47,541 nucleotides of DNA from an uncultured Ruminococcus sp. (lineage in GTDB: Bacteria; Bacillota; Clostridia; Lachnospirales; Lachnospiraceae): assembly GCA_934359255.1 (NCBI GenBank), contig CAKRLG010000018.1:1-47541 (forward strand), written 5' to 3'. Position 1 is the stretch's first letter, and every line of letters starts with the position of its first letter. Positions 18,161-26,322 of this stretch are shown here, piece by piece. Made by a program: the position numbers and the translations under genes. The notes under the pieces are model-generated. The model did no database searches, was not told the origin of the DNA, and saw only the letters and a program-made list of their open reading frames with translations.

Positions 18161-18940
18161 ATGAGTGAAGTAATTGTTGTTACATCCGGGAAAGGCGGGG
18201 TCGGTAAGACGACAACTGCTGCCAACATCGGTACCGGACTTGCGGCACTGGACAAAAAAGTAGTTCTGGTAGATACAGATATCGGTCTTCGAAATCTGGA
18301 TGTGGTACTGGGACTCGAAAACCGAATCGTGTATAATCTGGTTGATGTCATCGAAGGAAACTGTCGATTAAAACAGGCACTGATCAGGGATAAACGGTAT
18401 GCCAATCTGTTTTTGCTTCCATCTGCACAGACCAGAGATAAAACCTCTGTTACACCGGAGCAGATGAAAAAATTATGTGAGGAACTGAAAAAACAGTTTG
18501 ATTACATCCTGCTGGACTGTCCGGCAGGAATTGAGCAGGGATTTCGGAATGCCATCGCCGGAGCTACAAAAGCTCTGGTAGTGACCACACCGGAGGTTTC
18601 AGCGATTCGTGATGCGGATCGGATCATTGGTCTTCTGGAAGCAGAAGATCTGAGAGATATCCGTCTGATTATCAATCGCCTTCGTATGGATATGGTAAAA
18701 CGGGGAGATATGATGTCCGTGGAGGATGTGTCGGACATTCTGGCAGTACCACTGATCGGCATCCTTCCTGATGACGAACAGGTTGTAATCGCTACGAATC
18801 AGGGAGAGCCTCTGGCTGGAAAGCCAGGTCTTTGCGGACAGGCTTATATCAATATCTGCCATCGGCTTCTTGGGGAAGAAGTCCCCTTCCAGGATCTCGA
18901 TGTGAAAAAAGGCATTTTGGGACGACTGTTTGGCAGATAG
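18161..18940 (+). CDS. minD: Septum site-determining ATPase MinD
   Basis: A 259-residue ParA/MinD ATPase with deviant Walker A KGGVGKTTT near the N-terminus, VDTDIGLRNLDVVLGLE, and YILLDCPAGIEQGF as switch II. The last residues, KKGILGRLFGR, form the amphipathic membrane-targeting helix that lets the ATP-bound dimer sit on the membrane. The ATG follows ATCAGGAGGATT. No minC was seen in the window, so MinC, if present, is encoded elsewhere. minE follows after ten bases. Confidence 0.96.
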   Translation: MSEVIVVTSGKGGVGKTTTAANIGTGLAALDKKVVLVDTDIGLRNLDVVLGLENRIVYNLVDVIEGNCRLKQALIRDKRYANLFLLPSAQTRDKTSVTPEQMKKLCEELKKQFDYILLDCPAGIEQGFRNAIAGATKALVVTTPEVSAIRDADRIIGLLEAEDLRDIRLIINRLRMDMVKRGDMMSVEDVSDILAVPLIGILPDDEQVVIATNQGEPLAGKPGLCGQAYINICHRLLGEEVPFQDLDVKKGILGRLFGR

Positions 18941-18950
18941 GAGGGAAGCA

Positions 18951-19199
18951 ATGAGTATCTTCGGCAAAAAACGGAAAGCTTCTGGCACCATTGCAAAAGA
19001 CAGACTCAAACTGCTTCTCATATCGGATCGGGTGAGCTGCTCACCTCAGACGATGCAGATGTTAAAAAACGATATGATAAAAGCTGCGGGAAAATACATA
19101 CCTGTTGATGCAGGAAAGGTGACAATCTGTTTTCATCAGTCACCGCCCGTTCTCACAGCAGATATACCGTTAAAATCCAGAAAGGATACAGGATCTTAA
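18951..19199 (+). CDS. minE: Cell division topological specificity factor MinE
   Basis: An 82-residue protein with the MinE layout: N-terminal amphipathic SIFGKK, the MinD-contact region KDRLKLLLISDRVSCSP at about residues 18-34, and a C-terminal dimerisation domain with DMIKAAGKYIPVD. It releases MinD from the membrane by stimulating its ATPase. The ATG follows TAGGAGGGAAGC directly after the minD stop. The stop is two bases before the rodA start. Confidence 0.95.
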   Translation: MSIFGKKRKASGTIAKDRLKLLLISDRVSCSPQTMQMLKNDMIKAAGKYIPVDAGKVTICFHQSPPVLTADIPLKSRKDTGS

Positions 19200-19200
19200 C

Positions 19201-20355
19201 ATGTTTAAACTTTACAGATTGAAAAATTATAATTTCCGGCTGATTATCTGGCTTCTGATGATCAGTGGAATCGGAGTGCTGCTGGTGGGAAGTGCAAAAG
19301 CTTCTCTGCAGTCGAGACAGCTGATCGGTGTGATTCTTGGTCTCGTGGTGATGGTAGTAGTCTCTTTGATGGACTACAGCTGGCTGCTGAATTTTTACTG
19401 GATCATCTACGGAGTAAATATTGTAATGCTGCTGATCGTCCGGTTTTTCGGAGATTCTGCAGGTGGTGCTACCCGATGGCTGGATCTTGGCTTTGTGCGT
19501 TTTCAGCCGACCGAGCTTTCGAAGATCCTGCTGATCATGTTTTTTGCCCGGTTTCTGATGGATCACGAAGATACTCTGAATACCTTTAAGACTATTCTGG
19601 CTTCTGTAGTGCTCCTTGCAGTACCGCTGGTTTTAATAAAGATTCAGCCGGACCTGAAAAACACGATCACGGTTACGATTATATTTTGCCTGATGATGTA
19701 TGTGGCAGGCCTGAGTTATAAGATCATTGGTGGTATTCTGGGAGTTGCCATTCCGCTGGTTATTGTAGCATTTATTCTTATTACACAGACAGATATCAAG
19801 ATCATTGATTCCTATCAGAAAGACAGAATCATGTCCTGGATGTACCCGGAAGACGAGACCTACAAAGACGATGTTATCCAGCAGCAAAATTCTATTACAG
19901 CTATTGGTTCCGGTGAACTTACCGGAAAAGGATATAATAACAACAAAGTTTCTTCTGCAAACAAAGGAAATTTTGTTACTCAGATTCAGACGGACTTTAT
20001 TTTTGCGGTTGCAGGTGAAGAACTTGGGTTTATCGGAAGTGTTTTTATCATAATACTCTTGTTCCTAATTGTGGTTGAATGTATAATTACAAGCAGAAAG
20101 GCCAAGGACCTGTCCGGTAAGATCATATGTTGCGGTGTAGCAGGCGTTGTTGGCTTCCAGAGTTTTCTGAACATCTGTGTAGCCACCGGCGTTCTGCCAA
20201 ACACAGGAACACCGCTTCCCTTTGTAAGCTATGGTCTGACCTCTCTGGTCAGTTTGTATATTGGTATGGGCCTGGTATTAAACGTAGGCTTGCAAAATAG
20301 AAGATATTTGGGAGGAGAAAAGAATGAACATCGGCTTCATCGCACACGAATCTAA
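19201..20355 (+). CDS. rodA: RodA-type SEDS peptidoglycan polymerase
   Basis: A 384-residue FtsW/RodA/SpoVE protein with about ten membrane spans. Signatures are GGATRWLDLGFVRFQPTEL in the second extracellular loop region, QTDFIFAVAGEELG with the likely catalytic Asp265, and PNTGTPLPFVSYG near the C-terminus. SEDS proteins polymerise glycan strands from lipid II with a class B PBP. The PBP2-MreBCD setting argues for RodA rather than FtsW or SpoVE. Its last 32 bases overlap the next gene, whose ribosome binding site lies inside this coding region. Confidence 0.93.
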   Translation: MFKLYRLKNYNFRLIIWLLMISGIGVLLVGSAKASLQSRQLIGVILGLVVMVVVSLMDYSWLLNFYWIIYGVNIVMLLIVRFFGDSAGGATRWLDLGFVRFQPTELSKILLIMFFARFLMDHEDTLNTFKTILASVVLLAVPLVLIKIQPDLKNTITVTIIFCLMMYVAGLSYKIIGGILGVAIPLVIVAFILITQTDIKIIDSYQKDRIMSWMYPEDETYKDDVIQQQNSITAIGSGELTGKGYNNNKVSSANKGNFVTQIQTDFIFAVAGEELGFIGSVFIIILLFLIVVECIITSRKAKDLSGKIICCGVAGVVGFQSFLNICVATGVLPNTGTPLPFVSYGLTSLVSLYIGMGLVLNVGLQNRRYLGGEKNEHRLHRTRI

Positions 20356-20722
20356 GAAAAAACTGCTTCAGAATTTTTGTATTGCATACAGAGGAATCCT
20401 CAGCAAGCATCAGCTTTATGCCACCGGGACATCCGGGCGTCTGATAGAGGAGGCTACGAATCTTGACGTCCATAAACTTCTTGCAGGACATGTGGGCGGC
20501 GAACAACAGATGGCATCTATGATTGAACAGAATCAGATGGATCTGGTGATTTTCCTTTGTGGACCATATCAGGAGAAAAAGCATGAACCGGATGCACATA
20601 AGATTTTCCGTTTGTGTGATACACATATTATTCCGCTGGCAACAAATCTTGCCACAGCGGAACTTCTGATCAAATCCCTGGAAAGAGGAGAACTTGACTG
20701 GCGTGAAATGTATAAAAAATAG
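20324..20722 (+). CDS. mgsA: Methylglyoxal synthase (diverged active site)
   Basis: A 132-residue member of the family that turns dihydroxyacetone phosphate into methylglyoxal and phosphate. The fold markers are FIAHESKK, LYATGTSG, GHVGGEQQ, HEPDAHK and PLATNLATAEL. The catalytic Asp of the E. coli enzyme (Asp71, in GGDQQ) is Glu60 here. The Asp of the WDPL/RDPL loop is Gly80, while His87 and Asp90 of the HxPD motif are kept. Activity is therefore likely but not certain. The ATG follows GGAGGAG inside the end of rodA. It also overlaps the next gene, so expression is tied to cell-wall genes. Confidence 0.88.
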   Translation: MNIGFIAHESKKKLLQNFCIAYRGILSKHQLYATGTSGRLIEEATNLDVHKLLAGHVGGEQQMASMIEQNQMDLVIFLCGPYQEKKHEPDAHKIFRLCDTHIIPLATNLATAELLIKSLERGELDWREMYKK

Positions 20723-21740
20723 AAAAAGATTATTGAAACCCCTCAAGAAAAAGTACCGGGATACATTGATTCTTACAGGAATTCTGATACTGTTTTTTGG
20801 TGTGGGAATTACCGCACTTGTACTTCTCCGCCGCTCTTCACAGCTGGATATGACTTCAGCTTATTCGGTAAAAGAAGAGATGTACGGCACACATGGAGCA
20901 GAAAGCAGTACACAGAAAGCGGATTCTTTTGCCTCGACATATGCAGTTTCCTCCGGAAATAAGAGTCTGGAAGGCATTGCAATCAGTGATACGACAAAAG
21001 CCGGGCTTTTCGACCTGGATCATGGAACTGTGATGTTTGCCCAGAATATTCATGAAAAATCATATCCGGCGAGTATCACGAAAATTATGACGGCGATCCT
21101 GGCATTTAAGTATGGAAATATGGACGACATAGTAACAATCCCGGCAGAGGCTCTGAACCAGGAATCCGGTTCCACGGAGATTGGCTTTCAGGAAGGAGAT
21201 CAGGTAACACTGGATGAACTTCTTCATGGTCTGCTGATTTATTCCGGGAATGATGCTGCGGTTGCCATAGCACAGCATATCGGCGGAAGCGTGGATCAGT
21301 TTGTGGAAATGATGAATCAGGAAGCGCTGGAGCTTGGTGCAACCAATACACATTTTGCCAACCCTTCCGGACTGCAGGATGAAAATCATTATACAACAGT
21401 ATACGATATTTATCTGATGTTACAGGAAGCGATGACCTATCCACATTTTCTGGAGATTGCACAGCTTAGTTCTTATAATCTTACCTGTACCAGAGGCGAA
21501 CAGGAAATAACCTTTCATCTGGATGCCACCGATCAGTATCTGACCCGCCAGGTGACAGCACCAAAGAATGTGACAGTGCTTGGCGGTAAGACCGGTACAA
21601 CATCAGATGCAGGCTCCTGTCTGGCGTTGTTGAGCCAGAATGCTTATGGAGAACCCTACATTTCCATTGTTCTTCATGCGGCAAATAAAACGAATCTGTA
21701 CACGTATATGAATCAATTGCTTTCTGCGATCAATCAGTAG
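20694..21740 (+). CDS. D-alanyl-D-alanine carboxypeptidase (DacA/PBP5 type, S11)
   Basis: A 348-residue DD-carboxypeptidase that trims the terminal D-Ala of wall stem peptides. One membrane helix lies at about residues 25-45, followed by a Ser-rich linker of about 50 residues. The motifs are Ser127-Ile-Thr-Lys130, Ser184-Gly-Asn186 and Lys299-Thr-Gly301. It has an N-terminal anchor instead of the C-terminal amphipathic helix of classical PBP5. The TTG start has AGAGGAG very close; the GTG at 20703 has better spacing from it. It overlaps the end of mgsA and closes the wall operon at a terminator. Confidence 0.9.
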   Translation: MTGVKCIKNRKRLLKPLKKKYRDTLILTGILILFFGVGITALVLLRRSSQLDMTSAYSVKEEMYGTHGAESSTQKADSFASTYAVSSGNKSLEGIAISDTTKAGLFDLDHGTVMFAQNIHEKSYPASITKIMTAILAFKYGNMDDIVTIPAEALNQESGSTEIGFQEGDQVTLDELLHGLLIYSGNDAAVAIAQHIGGSVDQFVEMMNQEALELGATNTHFANPSGLQDENHYTTVYDIYLMLQEAMTYPHFLEIAQLSSYNLTCTRGEQEITFHLDATDQYLTRQVTAPKNVTVLGGKTGTTSDAGSCLALLSQNAYGEPYISIVLHAANKTNLYTYMNQLLSAINQ

Positions 21741-21766
21741 AACCGGCTGATTTGCAGAAATATCAG

Positions 21767-21817
21767 AAACAGGAAAGAAAAGCACCCGGCGTTGTGCATT
21801 TATTTCCTGTTTTTTTT
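21767..21817 (+). terminator. Rho-independent terminator of the cell-wall operon
   Basis: AAACAGGAAA and TTTCCTGTTT form the outer stem, GCAC and GTGC an inner one, and the T-run continues to eight bases. It lies 27 bases after the carboxypeptidase stop codon. Confidence 0.85.
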
Positions 21818-21847
21818 GAAATTTTTCAGATTTTTTCAAATTTACCA

Positions 21848-21876
21848 TTGTATTTCTTGGTGAAATATTCTATAAT
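21848..21876 (+). promoter_or_regulatory. Sigma-A promoter of the small P-loop gene
   Basis: TTGTAT and TATAAT are 17 bases apart, between the upstream terminator and the start codon about 60 bases on. Confidence 0.65.
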
Positions 21877-21936
21877 TACAACAACAGAACAGTACTTTTT
21901 GGTAATATATACCAGAAATCAAAGGAGGAAACTGCT

Positions 21937-22356
21937 ATGGTTCAATTAATTGTAGGCAAAAAAGGTAAAGGAAAAACTAAGCAGCTTTTAGATAAAGTGA
22001 ACGGAGCCATTAAAGCTGCTGAAGGTAACATTGTATATCTGGATAAAAGTTCCAAACATATGTATGAACTGAACAATAAAGTTCGTCTGATTGATGTATC
22101 CGGATATCCGATTAAAAATGCAGATGAATTCATCGGTTTTGTATGTGGTATTGTATCTCAGGACCATGATCTTCAGGAAATGTATCTGGACAGCTTCCTG
22201 AAAAATGCAAAATTGGAAGGAAAAGATATTACCGATGCACTGCATCAGTTAAAGGACATTTCCGAGGCATATAAAATTAATTTTGTATTAAGTGTTTCCA
22301 TGGATAAAGAAGAACTACCTGCTGAATTCCAGGATGATATCATCATTGCCTTGTAA
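21937..22356 (+). CDS. Small P-loop protein of unknown function
   Basis: A 139-residue protein beginning MVQLIVGKKGKGKTKQLLDK, so the Walker A motif GxxGxGKT occupies residues 7-14. A hydrophobic strand ending NFVLSVSMDKEELP near the C-terminus could be a Walker B-like region, but no clear Asp-Glu pair is visible. Short proteins of this kind occur in many Clostridia and are sometimes labelled PilT-like or ATP-binding; I do not know a function. It is transcribed alone: own promoter, strong AAAGGAGG site and a strong terminator. Nothing suggests transfer. Confidence 0.72.
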   Translation: MVQLIVGKKGKGKTKQLLDKVNGAIKAAEGNIVYLDKSSKHMYELNNKVRLIDVSGYPIKNADEFIGFVCGIVSQDHDLQEMYLDSFLKNAKLEGKDITDALHQLKDISEAYKINFVLSVSMDKEELPAEFQDDIIIAL

Positions 22357-22370
22357 AACTGTAGCAGATG

Positions 22371-22403
22371 AAAAGAGGGTTGCCCTGTTGGCGACCCTCT
22401 TTT
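22371..22403. terminator. Bidirectional terminator between convergent genes
   Basis: AAAAGAGGGT and ACCCTCTTTT pair perfectly, with a further GCC/GGC stem inside. Runs of A on one side and T on the other let it work for the P-loop gene and the convergent DUF378 gene. Confidence 0.88.
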
Positions 22404-22428
22404 CAGTTTTCTCACAGTTATTCGCAAC

Positions 22429-22632
22429 TTATGGGTTAGTGTCGGCGAGACGACTGAAAAAGGTGCAAAGATACAGACCGCTTAATCCAACCAGAATGTA
22501 GATGATCCTGGAAAGCCAGGATAAATTGCCGAACAAGAAAGCAACCAGATCGAATTTGAACAGTCCTACCAGCCCCCAGTTAATTGCGCCTATGATTGTC
22601 AGTATCAGTGCTGTATAATCCAAACCTTTCAT
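22429..22632 (-). CDS. DUF378 family small membrane protein
   Basis: A 67-residue protein with two hydrophobic spans. DYTALILTIIGAINWGLVGL and the WLSRIIYILVGLSGLY stretch are diagnostic of DUF378 (B. subtilis YuzA-like). Its function is unknown. The ATG was chosen by family length; AGGAGG lies 14 bases upstream, which is long. An in-frame GTG 48 bases further up has no ribosome binding site. It is a single gene, convergent with the P-loop gene. Confidence 0.82.
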   Translation of the reverse strand: MKGLDYTALILTIIGAINWGLVGLFKFDLVAFLFGNLSWLSRIIYILVGLSGLYLCTFFSRLADTNP

Positions 22633-22709
22633 CTTATTTTGATCAACCTCCTGTTTTTTCGTTATCACTATTATTTCCACGATTTCACAGAATATGCATA
22701 CTTTTTTTC

Positions 22710-22738
22710 TTGTGTATTCGCTGGAGGAATGATAAAAT
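22710..22738 (+). promoter_or_regulatory. Candidate promoter of the HlyD-like/ylmE-sepF cluster
   Basis: TTGTGT and TAAAAT are 17 bases apart, about 45 bases before the start codon of the first gene of the cluster. Confidence 0.4.
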
Positions 22739-22783
22739 AATTTTATATGAGTTCAAGTCAGAAAAACGAAGGGGAGCATTTTC

Positions 22784-24148
22784 ATGACTACAAAAAGGAA
22801 AAATAAAATATCGAGATGGTTTCGTAAGATTCCGTTAAACATAGGAACCTTTATCTTTGGGGCACTTTTTGTGTATATGGTAATTACGGTCATTCTGTAT
22901 CTTACTGCAGATCATATTCAGTCCTATCAGGTGACCGCAGGTCCCTTATCCAATAATAAGACATATACAGCGCTGGCAATCCGTGAAGAATCTGTGGTAA
23001 ATACCAATACCTCCGGCTATATCACTTATTATGCAAGAGAAAACAGTAAAGTTGGAAAATCAGGAGCAATCTATACCCTGGGGGACAGTCCGGCACAGGC
23101 GGCTGTCAATGACCTGACTGAACAGGATTATGCCAGAATCCGATCTTCTATTGCCGGATTTTCTTCTACATATGACAGTGACAACTTTTATGATGTTTAT
23201 AATTACAAATATGAGCTGGAAGGCTCTATTCTCCAGTACAGTGGTCTTCAGACGGATGACTCCACGGAAGCCACGCAGACAGCCAATGGACAGACAATTT
23301 ACAGGGCAGCACAGGATGGTATTGTTGTTTATGCAGTGGATGGCTACGAAGGGATTACAGCGGATCATCTGACGGCAGATCTTTTCAGTAAGAAAAACTA
23401 TCAGATTACCAATCTTCAGAAAGAACGAAAGGTATCCTCCGGGGATCCTGTGTATAAACTGATAACCAGTGAGACCTGGTCAGTAGTGATACCGCTGAGC
23501 ACAGATCAGATTGTTTCACTGGCAGAAAAAAAGACGATTCGAGTGAAATTTTTAAAAGATGATGCCACCCAGACGGGTTCCTTGGCTATTGTTACCGGTG
23601 AAGATGGCAATTATTACGCCAAGATTACATTCAGCCGTGGAATGATTCGCTACAGTGGTGATCGTTTTCTGAATATTGAGCTGGTAACGAACACAAAGAC
23701 AGGATTAAAGATTCCGCTCAGTTCCATTGTGAAAAAGAACTTTTATGTGATTCCGAAAGAATACATTGCTACGAATGAAGAAGATGGTGATGCCGGATTC
23801 TACCGGAAGGTTACCAGAAGGGGAAAAGATGATTCCTCTGAATTTGTCAAGGCTACGATTTATCAGGAAGACGATGATTATTATTATGTGGATATGGATA
23901 CTTTTCAGGACGGAGATGTGATTTTGAAGCCTGACAGCCAGTCTGCTTATGAGATAAAAGAAAAGAAAGCATTAGAAGGTGTGTATTGTATCAATAAAGG
24001 TTATGCTGTTTTCCGGAAAATCGTCATGATTGAACAAAATGATGAATATTGTATAGTTGAGACAGGTACCACCTATGGACTTTCCCAGTTTGATTACATT
24101 GTCAGAAACGGAAATACCGTGAAAGAAGACGATATTCTGTTTAAATAA
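22784..24148 (+). CDS. HlyD-like membrane-anchored protein
   Basis: A 454-residue protein. One membrane span at about residues 17-42 follows a basic N-terminus, so the bulk is outside the cell. VTAGPLSNNKTYTALAIREE and TSGYITYYARENSKVGKSGA resemble the first half of the barrel-sandwich domain of HlyD-type adaptors, and AAQDGIVVYAVDGYEGI its second half. Databases tend to call such proteins HlyD family adaptors, but no ABC transporter or outer component lies nearby. Its constant neighbours here are ylmE and sepF, so a role in division or envelope assembly is a fair guess. The start follows AAGGGGAG. Confidence 0.68.
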   Translation: MTTKRKNKISRWFRKIPLNIGTFIFGALFVYMVITVILYLTADHIQSYQVTAGPLSNNKTYTALAIREESVVNTNTSGYITYYARENSKVGKSGAIYTLGDSPAQAAVNDLTEQDYARIRSSIAGFSSTYDSDNFYDVYNYKYELEGSILQYSGLQTDDSTEATQTANGQTIYRAAQDGIVVYAVDGYEGITADHLTADLFSKKNYQITNLQKERKVSSGDPVYKLITSETWSVVIPLSTDQIVSLAEKKTIRVKFLKDDATQTGSLAIVTGEDGNYYAKITFSRGMIRYSGDRFLNIELVTNTKTGLKIPLSSIVKKNFYVIPKEYIATNEEDGDAGFYRKVTRRGKDDSSEFVKATIYQEDDDYYYVDMDTFQDGDVILKPDSQSAYEIKEKKALEGVYCINKGYAVFRKIVMIEQNDEYCIVETGTTYGLSQFDYIVRNGNTVKEDDILFK

Positions 24149-24171
24149 AGATTTACAAAGGAGAATAATGT

Positions 24172-24870
24172 ATGGTAGCAGAACAGTTACAGAACGTACG
24201 CGCTGAGATCAGAAAAGCCTGTGAAAAAAGCGGTCGGAATCCGGAAGAGGTAACTCTGATCGCAGTCAGTAAGACAAAACCGATTTCCATGATTCGGGAG
24301 GCGATGGACGCAGGGCAGACGGTTTTCGGAGAAAATAAGGTACAGGAACTTTGCACCAAATACGAAGAACTTCCGAAGAATCTCGAATGGCATCTGATCG
24401 GGCACCTGCAGAGAAATAAAGTAAAATATATTGCAGACAAAGCAGCACTGATTCATTCTGTGGATTCTCTGCGTCTGGCAGAAACAATCAACCATGAAGG
24501 AGAAAAGATTCAGAGAGTGATTCCTGTCCTGATCGAAGTGAACGTTGCGCAGGAGGAAACAAAGTTTGGAGTATCAGTGGAAGAAACAATGTCTTTGATT
24601 GAGGAGATCTGTAAGCTTCCGTATGTGCAGATTCAGGGATTGATGACAATTGCTCCATATGTACCGGATCCTGAAGAAAATCGGCCTGTTTTCCGAAAAT
24701 TGAAACAATTAAGTGTTGACATAAGCAATAAAAACATGAATAATGTACATATGGATATTCTGAGTATGGGTATGACGAACGATTATCAGGTAGCTGTTGA
24801 AGAAGGTGCCACTATGGTTCGTGTTGGTACCGGTATTTTTGGTGAAAGAGATTATTCCAAAACAAACTAG
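24172..24870 (+). CDS. PLP homeostasis protein YggS/YlmE
   Basis: A 232-residue PROSC-family protein that binds pyridoxal phosphate and helps balance B6 vitamers without known catalysis. The PLP lysine is Lys34 in LIAVSKTKP. FGENKVQEL, WHLIGHLQRNK, HSVDS, and SMGMTNDYQVAVEEGATMVR with RVGTGIFGER are all in place. The start follows AAAGGAGAATA. In Firmicutes this gene (ylmE) precedes sepF (ylmF), as here; ylmG, often next in Bacillus, is missing. Confidence 0.95.
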   Translation: MVAEQLQNVRAEIRKACEKSGRNPEEVTLIAVSKTKPISMIREAMDAGQTVFGENKVQELCTKYEELPKNLEWHLIGHLQRNKVKYIADKAALIHSVDSLRLAETINHEGEKIQRVIPVLIEVNVAQEETKFGVSVEETMSLIEEICKLPYVQIQGLMTIAPYVPDPEENRPVFRKLKQLSVDISNKNMNNVHMDILSMGMTNDYQVAVEEGATMVRVGTGIFGERDYSKTN

Positions 24871-24884
24871 ATAGGAGATAAAAA

Positions 24885-25469
24885 ATGAGTGTTTTAGATA
24901 AGTTTTTAGATGCCATCCGTTTGAACGATGATTTTGACGATGATGATGAATTCTTCGATGATGAAGATCTGGAAGCCCTGGACGAGGAAAAACCGAAACA
25001 TCGTTTCTTTAAAAAACTGGATGACGATGATGATGAGGATGAAGAAGTTGAATATGTAAAACCGGAGAAAAAAGTGGCACCAAAGCAGACAAAAGCTCCG
25101 AAACAGACTGCAAAGCAGGCCGCTCCGTCTGCATCCAGCAAGATTACTCCGATGAGAAAGAAAAACAGCGGAAATGGCACGATGGAAGTCTGTGTGATCA
25201 AACCTTCTTCTATGGAAGACACCAGAGAAATCGCAGATACTCTGATTGACCGTTGTACTGTAGTACTGAATCTGGAAGGTATTGATGTAGATGTGGCACA
25301 GAGAATCATTGATTTTTCTTCCGGTGCATGCTATTCCATCGCAGGAAGTCTGCAGAAGATTTCCAGTTATATTTTTATCCTGACACCAGCCAATGTGGAA
25401 ATTTCCGGTGATTTCCAGGAAATATTAAGCGGCGCTTTTGACGTTCCTTCTGTTCGGACAAACTTCTAA
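24885..25469 (+). CDS. sepF: Cell division protein SepF
   Basis: A 194-residue protein that binds FtsZ and the membrane and bundles Z-ring filaments. The N-terminal MSVLDKFLDAIRL is the amphipathic membrane helix. A highly acidic linker at about residues 15-58, almost all Asp and Glu, follows, then a Lys/Gln/Ala/Pro stretch. The SepF fold runs from about residue 99 to the end: VCVIKPSSMEDTREIADTL, RCTVVLNLEGIDVDVAQRI and DFSSGACYSIAGSLQKIS. It is longer than the roughly 150 residues of Bacillus SepF because of the linker. The start follows ATAGGAGAT. Confidence 0.95.
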   Translation: MSVLDKFLDAIRLNDDFDDDDEFFDDEDLEALDEEKPKHRFFKKLDDDDDEDEEVEYVKPEKKVAPKQTKAPKQTAKQAAPSASSKITPMRKKNSGNGTMEVCVIKPSSMEDTREIADTLIDRCTVVLNLEGIDVDVAQRIIDFSSGACYSIAGSLQKISSYIFILTPANVEISGDFQEILSGAFDVPSVRTNF

Positions 25470-25470
25470 G

Positions 25471-26253
25471 ATGAAAGAACAGGAAGTACAGTTCAGAAAG
25501 CGGATGGCAGATCTGGCAAGAACAGCCTATTATCGGGAGATTCCTGTGTTTACGGATTTTCTGGATTTGAATGAACTTCATATGGTACATAGCTTTCGGC
25601 CGGAGGAAACGGGTGTTATGATCCGTACCTTCGGTGGCTATGAAGAAGCAGAGCGTCAGATAGCAGCATTTCTTCCTGATGCTCTTTCTTATGATTACGG
25701 GGAAAATGAAGAGCTTCTTCTTTCTATGTATCCGATTCGGTGTATCCGTATCTCACCTTGTTCGGGAAAATTCAGTGAAGCACTTACTCATCGGGATTAT
25801 CTGGGTGCCCTGATTCATCTGGGGATCGAGCGCTCCAGACTTGGGGATATTGTGATCAAGGGTCAGGATGCGTATGTATTCTGTCATGCACAGATGGAAG
25901 AATTTCTTATGAAGAACATTACCAGAATCCGGCATACAACAGTGAAAGTGTCCGCTGTTGAGAATCCGGATGACCTTCCGAAGCCGCAGCTTCAGGAAAT
26001 CCGCGGAACAGTCAGCTCAGTACGGCTGGATGCGATGATTGCTCTGGCATTTTCATCATCCAGAAGCAGCATGCTGGGATTGATCGAGGGCGGAAAAGTT
26101 TTTGTCAATGGTAAAATGGTTGTATCTAACGGGCATACTTTAAAACCGGAAGATATTGTATCGGTCCGTGGATATGGAAAATTCCGCTATGACGGAATGG
26201 CGGGAACAACAAAAAAAGGACGGTGCAGCGTTACCGTACAAAAATATATATAA
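25471..26253 (+). CDS. S4-domain RNA-binding protein YlmH
   Basis: A 260-residue YlmH protein. The N-terminal two thirds include TAYYREIPVFTDFLDLNE and RSRLGDIVIKGQDAYVFCH, typical of the family. The S4 RNA-binding domain is at about residues 180-245 (VRLDAMIALAFSSSRSSML, then GGKVFVNGKMV). YlmH homologues associate with the ribosome and have been linked to rescue of stalled subunits. The ATG begins one base after the sepF stop, with no good ribosome binding site, so coupled translation is likely. DivIVA, the usual next gene in Bacillus, is absent; aroB follows. Confidence 0.9.
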   Translation: MKEQEVQFRKRMADLARTAYYREIPVFTDFLDLNELHMVHSFRPEETGVMIRTFGGYEEAERQIAAFLPDALSYDYGENEELLLSMYPIRCIRISPCSGKFSEALTHRDYLGALIHLGIERSRLGDIVIKGQDAYVFCHAQMEEFLMKNITRIRHTTVKVSAVENPDDLPKPQLQEIRGTVSSVRLDAMIALAFSSSRSSMLGLIEGGKVFVNGKMVVSNGHTLKPEDIVSVRGYGKFRYDGMAGTTKKGRCSVTVQKYI

Positions 26254-26322
26254 CGTATTCTCAAATACGACCCTGCATTTTTACAAAAATAATACAGGAT
26301 GATCATTTTGGAGGAGAATTTT

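Noticed and set aside
24812..25309. Minus-strand frame encoding a poly-Ser/Phe-rich protein
   Set aside because: It is the reverse complement of the Asp/Glu-rich sepF linker; the low complexity is inherited from GAT/GAA codons.
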